Shown: piece after piece, positions 61,927 through 64,000 of the stretch
How the letters are laid out: every line of letters starts with the position of its first letter
Position numbering within the stretch: position 1 is the stretch's first letter
From: Agelaius tricolor
Lineage: Eukaryota; Chordata; Aves; Passeriformes; Icteridae
Assembly (NCBI GenBank): GCA_023055355.1
Contig: JALJCS010000051.1
Span: 124,001 to 188,000 of the forward strand
Direction: 5' to 3'
DNA: 64,000 bases
Translations under genes and position numbers: made by a program
Notes under the pieces: generated by a model
What the model was told of the DNA's origin: nothing
Seen by the model: only the letters and a program-made list of their open reading frames with translations
Databases searched by the model: none

Positions 61927-62586
61927 ATGGAGCTGACTTTCAGCACAGCCCCTGCCCCTCTTTTCTCCCGTGTGCAGCGGTGTCACAGCAGCCTGAGGGA
62001 CCTGGGAGCCCCCAGTGCCAGCAGGGACTTGAGATGGCAGCCCTGGGCTCCTGGAGGCTGTGCAGGGAACAGAGCTGGGCACTCCCTGTCCATGGGGAGC
62101 TTGCAGATGGAAAAGGCTGCTGTGCCCAGGCAGCTCCAAGGGCACAGAAAGGAGGGTCTGGAGCACTGGATCTGGGCCAGTGCCACAGTCCTGGGCAGCA
62201 GCCAGCCAGCCCTGGGGAACAGAGGGCACAGCACGAGGGACAGAAGCAGGCAAGGGCAGAGACTGGAGAGAGCCAGAGCCAGGAGCAGGAACAGCTGCTC
62301 CATTGCACTCTTGGAGAAAGCTCTGGGCTGGTTCAAAGCCCTGAAAGGCGTGAAGGGCAGAGAGGAGGCCACAGCAAACAATGCTCCTGTTTGCACAGCC
62401 TCCCCTCTGCGTGTCCCAGAAGGAATTGCATGGACTGTGTTCTTCTCTCCGAGTCGTCTCGTTCAGCATGAGCAGCTCAGCACCAGGAGCTGAAGGAGCT
62501 GAAGCCTCAGGCCACAGGAGCTGGGCAAGAGGGAACTTTTGGAGCAAAGGAATGCTGCTAAAATAGCCCCAGCTGAATGCAGTGGA

Positions 62587-62720
62587 TAGAATCATGGAAT
62601 CACAGAATCCTTTCTGTTGGAAAAGCCCTCTGAGCTCACCCAGTGCAGCCGCTCACCTAGCAGTGCCAAGCCCAGCACTAAACCACGTCCCTGAAGTGCC
62701 AAGGCCTGGACAGCAGCCCT
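62587..62720 (-). repeat. CR1 LINE 3'-end fragment, antisense
   Basis: AGAATCATGGAATCACAGAATCC, then TTGGAAAAG and CCAAGCCCAGCACTAAACCACGTCCCT, the reverse complement of a CR1 3' end. The right border is uncertain. Confidence 0.8.
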
Positions 62721-64000
62721 GAGTGAGGCCTGAACAGCAGGCCCTGAGCCCAAGGTGGCCTCTGGATGAACCTTCCAGCCAAAGGTTATCTTTGTATCTG
62801 CTCCCTAATGAAATATGCATGGTCATTAGCACTGTGATAGATGTAGCCACTCATTAGTGAAACATGTATTGACCTTTGTGTATTTAGAAGCCGGACAAGG
62901 CCATGAAATCTGACATCTGGCCTTGTTTGAGGCTGAATGGTCAAAGTCAGCTCCCTTGGTTCCTCCTGGGGCCCTGGCCAGCCTTTGGGAGGGACCCAAG
63001 AGAGGATGAAACCAGATGTTGCCACACTAGCAGTGCTGTCAGTTTGTCCATTCAGCACTGTCAGAGCTGGGCCCTCTCCCAGCGGGGTTGGAGCCTCAGC
63101 TGGGGCTGGAGGCTCCTGCAGGAATTGCCAGTGCCCAGGAGTGGCTCTGCAGCCCTTGGCTGTGACAGCTTCCCCAGCTGCTGTGTGGGTCTGGGTGATG
63201 GTAAAGGCTGAGGGTAACTGGGGCTGGATCTTTCTCAATCACTGCAGGCAATCTTTGGTGGGGATGGTTGGGTGCATTGCTGAGCTGCTCCTGTTGTGAT
63301 TCTTTGCTGCTTTGAGCTGCAGGAAATGACACTGATTCCTTCAGTTGGTGTCTGTGTCTTTGGTGCTGACCCTGCCCACTGGCAAAACAAAACTGGCCCA
63401 GTCTGGCCAGATCCCAACCAAATGTCACTTTTAATATGTAAATGTGAGGAATCAGTGCCATCAGAGATTCCCAGATGGGAAGCCCTTCCCTGGAGTTCCC
63501 TGGCTCTGGAGTGGGCTGAGATTGGAGCCTCGTGGGAGCAGTGGGGCAGTCGGGTAAAAGAGGCCGAACCCCTGGATGGCTTCAAATGCATCCAAAAATT
63601 GCACATGGAAAAGGAAAAGAACTTGTGGGTTTGGGCAGACAAAGATGAATTTGTTAAGAGTCCATTGGAAACAGCACCTTCAGAAGGAACAATTATTGTT
63701 GGAATGTTCCCACACAGAGCAAGAGCAGGTTTTAATCCTGAGCTCAGATGCATTTGTGCAAGTGAAATATCAATATAATAAAATACTATATATGTATTTA
63801 TAGGATAATAAGACCTTCATATATATTTGTTATATATTTTTATATGTATGTCTAGGTCTGTCTATCTATATCAAATGTATATCTACATATAAAATTATAA
63901 TAATGTGAAATAGTGCTGACAATACTAATTTGGTAGCTTTGGCTGCTCAGGGATGTAACACTAAATACCCTACAGAACAGGATTGGCCTGGACCCTGATG
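62721..64000. other. Terminal interval; AT-rich low-complexity 63.77-63.92 kb
   Basis: No exon recognised. The last part contains long A/T runs (TATATATTTGTTATATATTTTTATATG). Confidence 0.5.

Larger units (their letters stand above)
59721..62586. other. Interval with microsatellites and no supported gene
   Basis: Holds a GGGGCT array (59905-59939), a T-rich stretch (61.4-61.6 kb) and (CAG)9 (61900-61926). The long minus-strand frames at 60144-61130 and 61606-62595 show no domain and are treated as chance. Confidence 0.5.

Overview
This looks like nuclear DNA of a songbird (passerine). The support is: split eukaryotic genes with GT-AG introns, two CR1 LINE ORF2 tails, several avian-type endogenous retrovirus LTRs, an ERVL and a gammaretrovirus-like provirus, a single-exon olfactory receptor of the OR14 type, a maestro-HEAT (MROH) gene of the type expanded in songbirds, and a PIM-kinase-like fragment. 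No bacterial features, CRISPR, rRNA or tRNA were seen. Species and chromosome cannot be told from the sequence.

Layout. (1) 1384-24295, plus strand: seventeen exons of a HYDIN-like gene (central-pair protein of motile cilia), cut at its 5' end by the window. All exon junctions keep phase, giving 1062 codons. Compared with HYDIN as I know it, a large internal block is missing between exons 14 and 15. The last visible exon is a Lys/Glu octapeptide minisatellite that runs directly into an antisense LTR, which appears to supply the last codons, the stop and a poly(A) signal. Introns hold an (AATGG)10 array, a CR1 tail and two LTRs.
(2) 24222-46785: a retroelement island, almost all in minus orientation: a short LTR with an AT-rich, nearly gene-free body (24.2-27.5 kb), a 1.45 kb LTR (27.5-28.9 kb), two CR1 fragments with a minisatellite between them (30.3-31.8 kb), a gammaretrovirus-like pol remnant with its 3' LTR (36.8-41.2 kb) and an ERVL gag-pol with its 3' LTR (41.2-46.8 kb). 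An intact olfactory receptor gene (33423-34355, minus) sits inside the island.
(3) 46786-47500: the 3' end of a second MROH gene copy (end of the penultimate exon, last intron, last exon, poly(A) signal), joined to the ERVL.
(4) 51594-56990, plus strand: a complete-looking MROH gene of sixteen exons and 717 codons. Its first coding exon is tandemly duplicated, and each copy is followed by a pentanucleotide array with a different unit.
(5) 57.1-64 kb: a sense LTR (about 57.9-58.6 kb), a frameshifted PIM-kinase-like pseudogene carrying (CTG)11, a G-rich hexamer array, (CAG)9, a CR1 tail, and an AT-rich end.

The host genes do not form a pathway. They are separate members of gene families placed side by side among retroelements, which fits a segmentally duplicated region. 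Exon borders were placed by eye from splice consensus, phase and remembered family similarity; no alignment was run.
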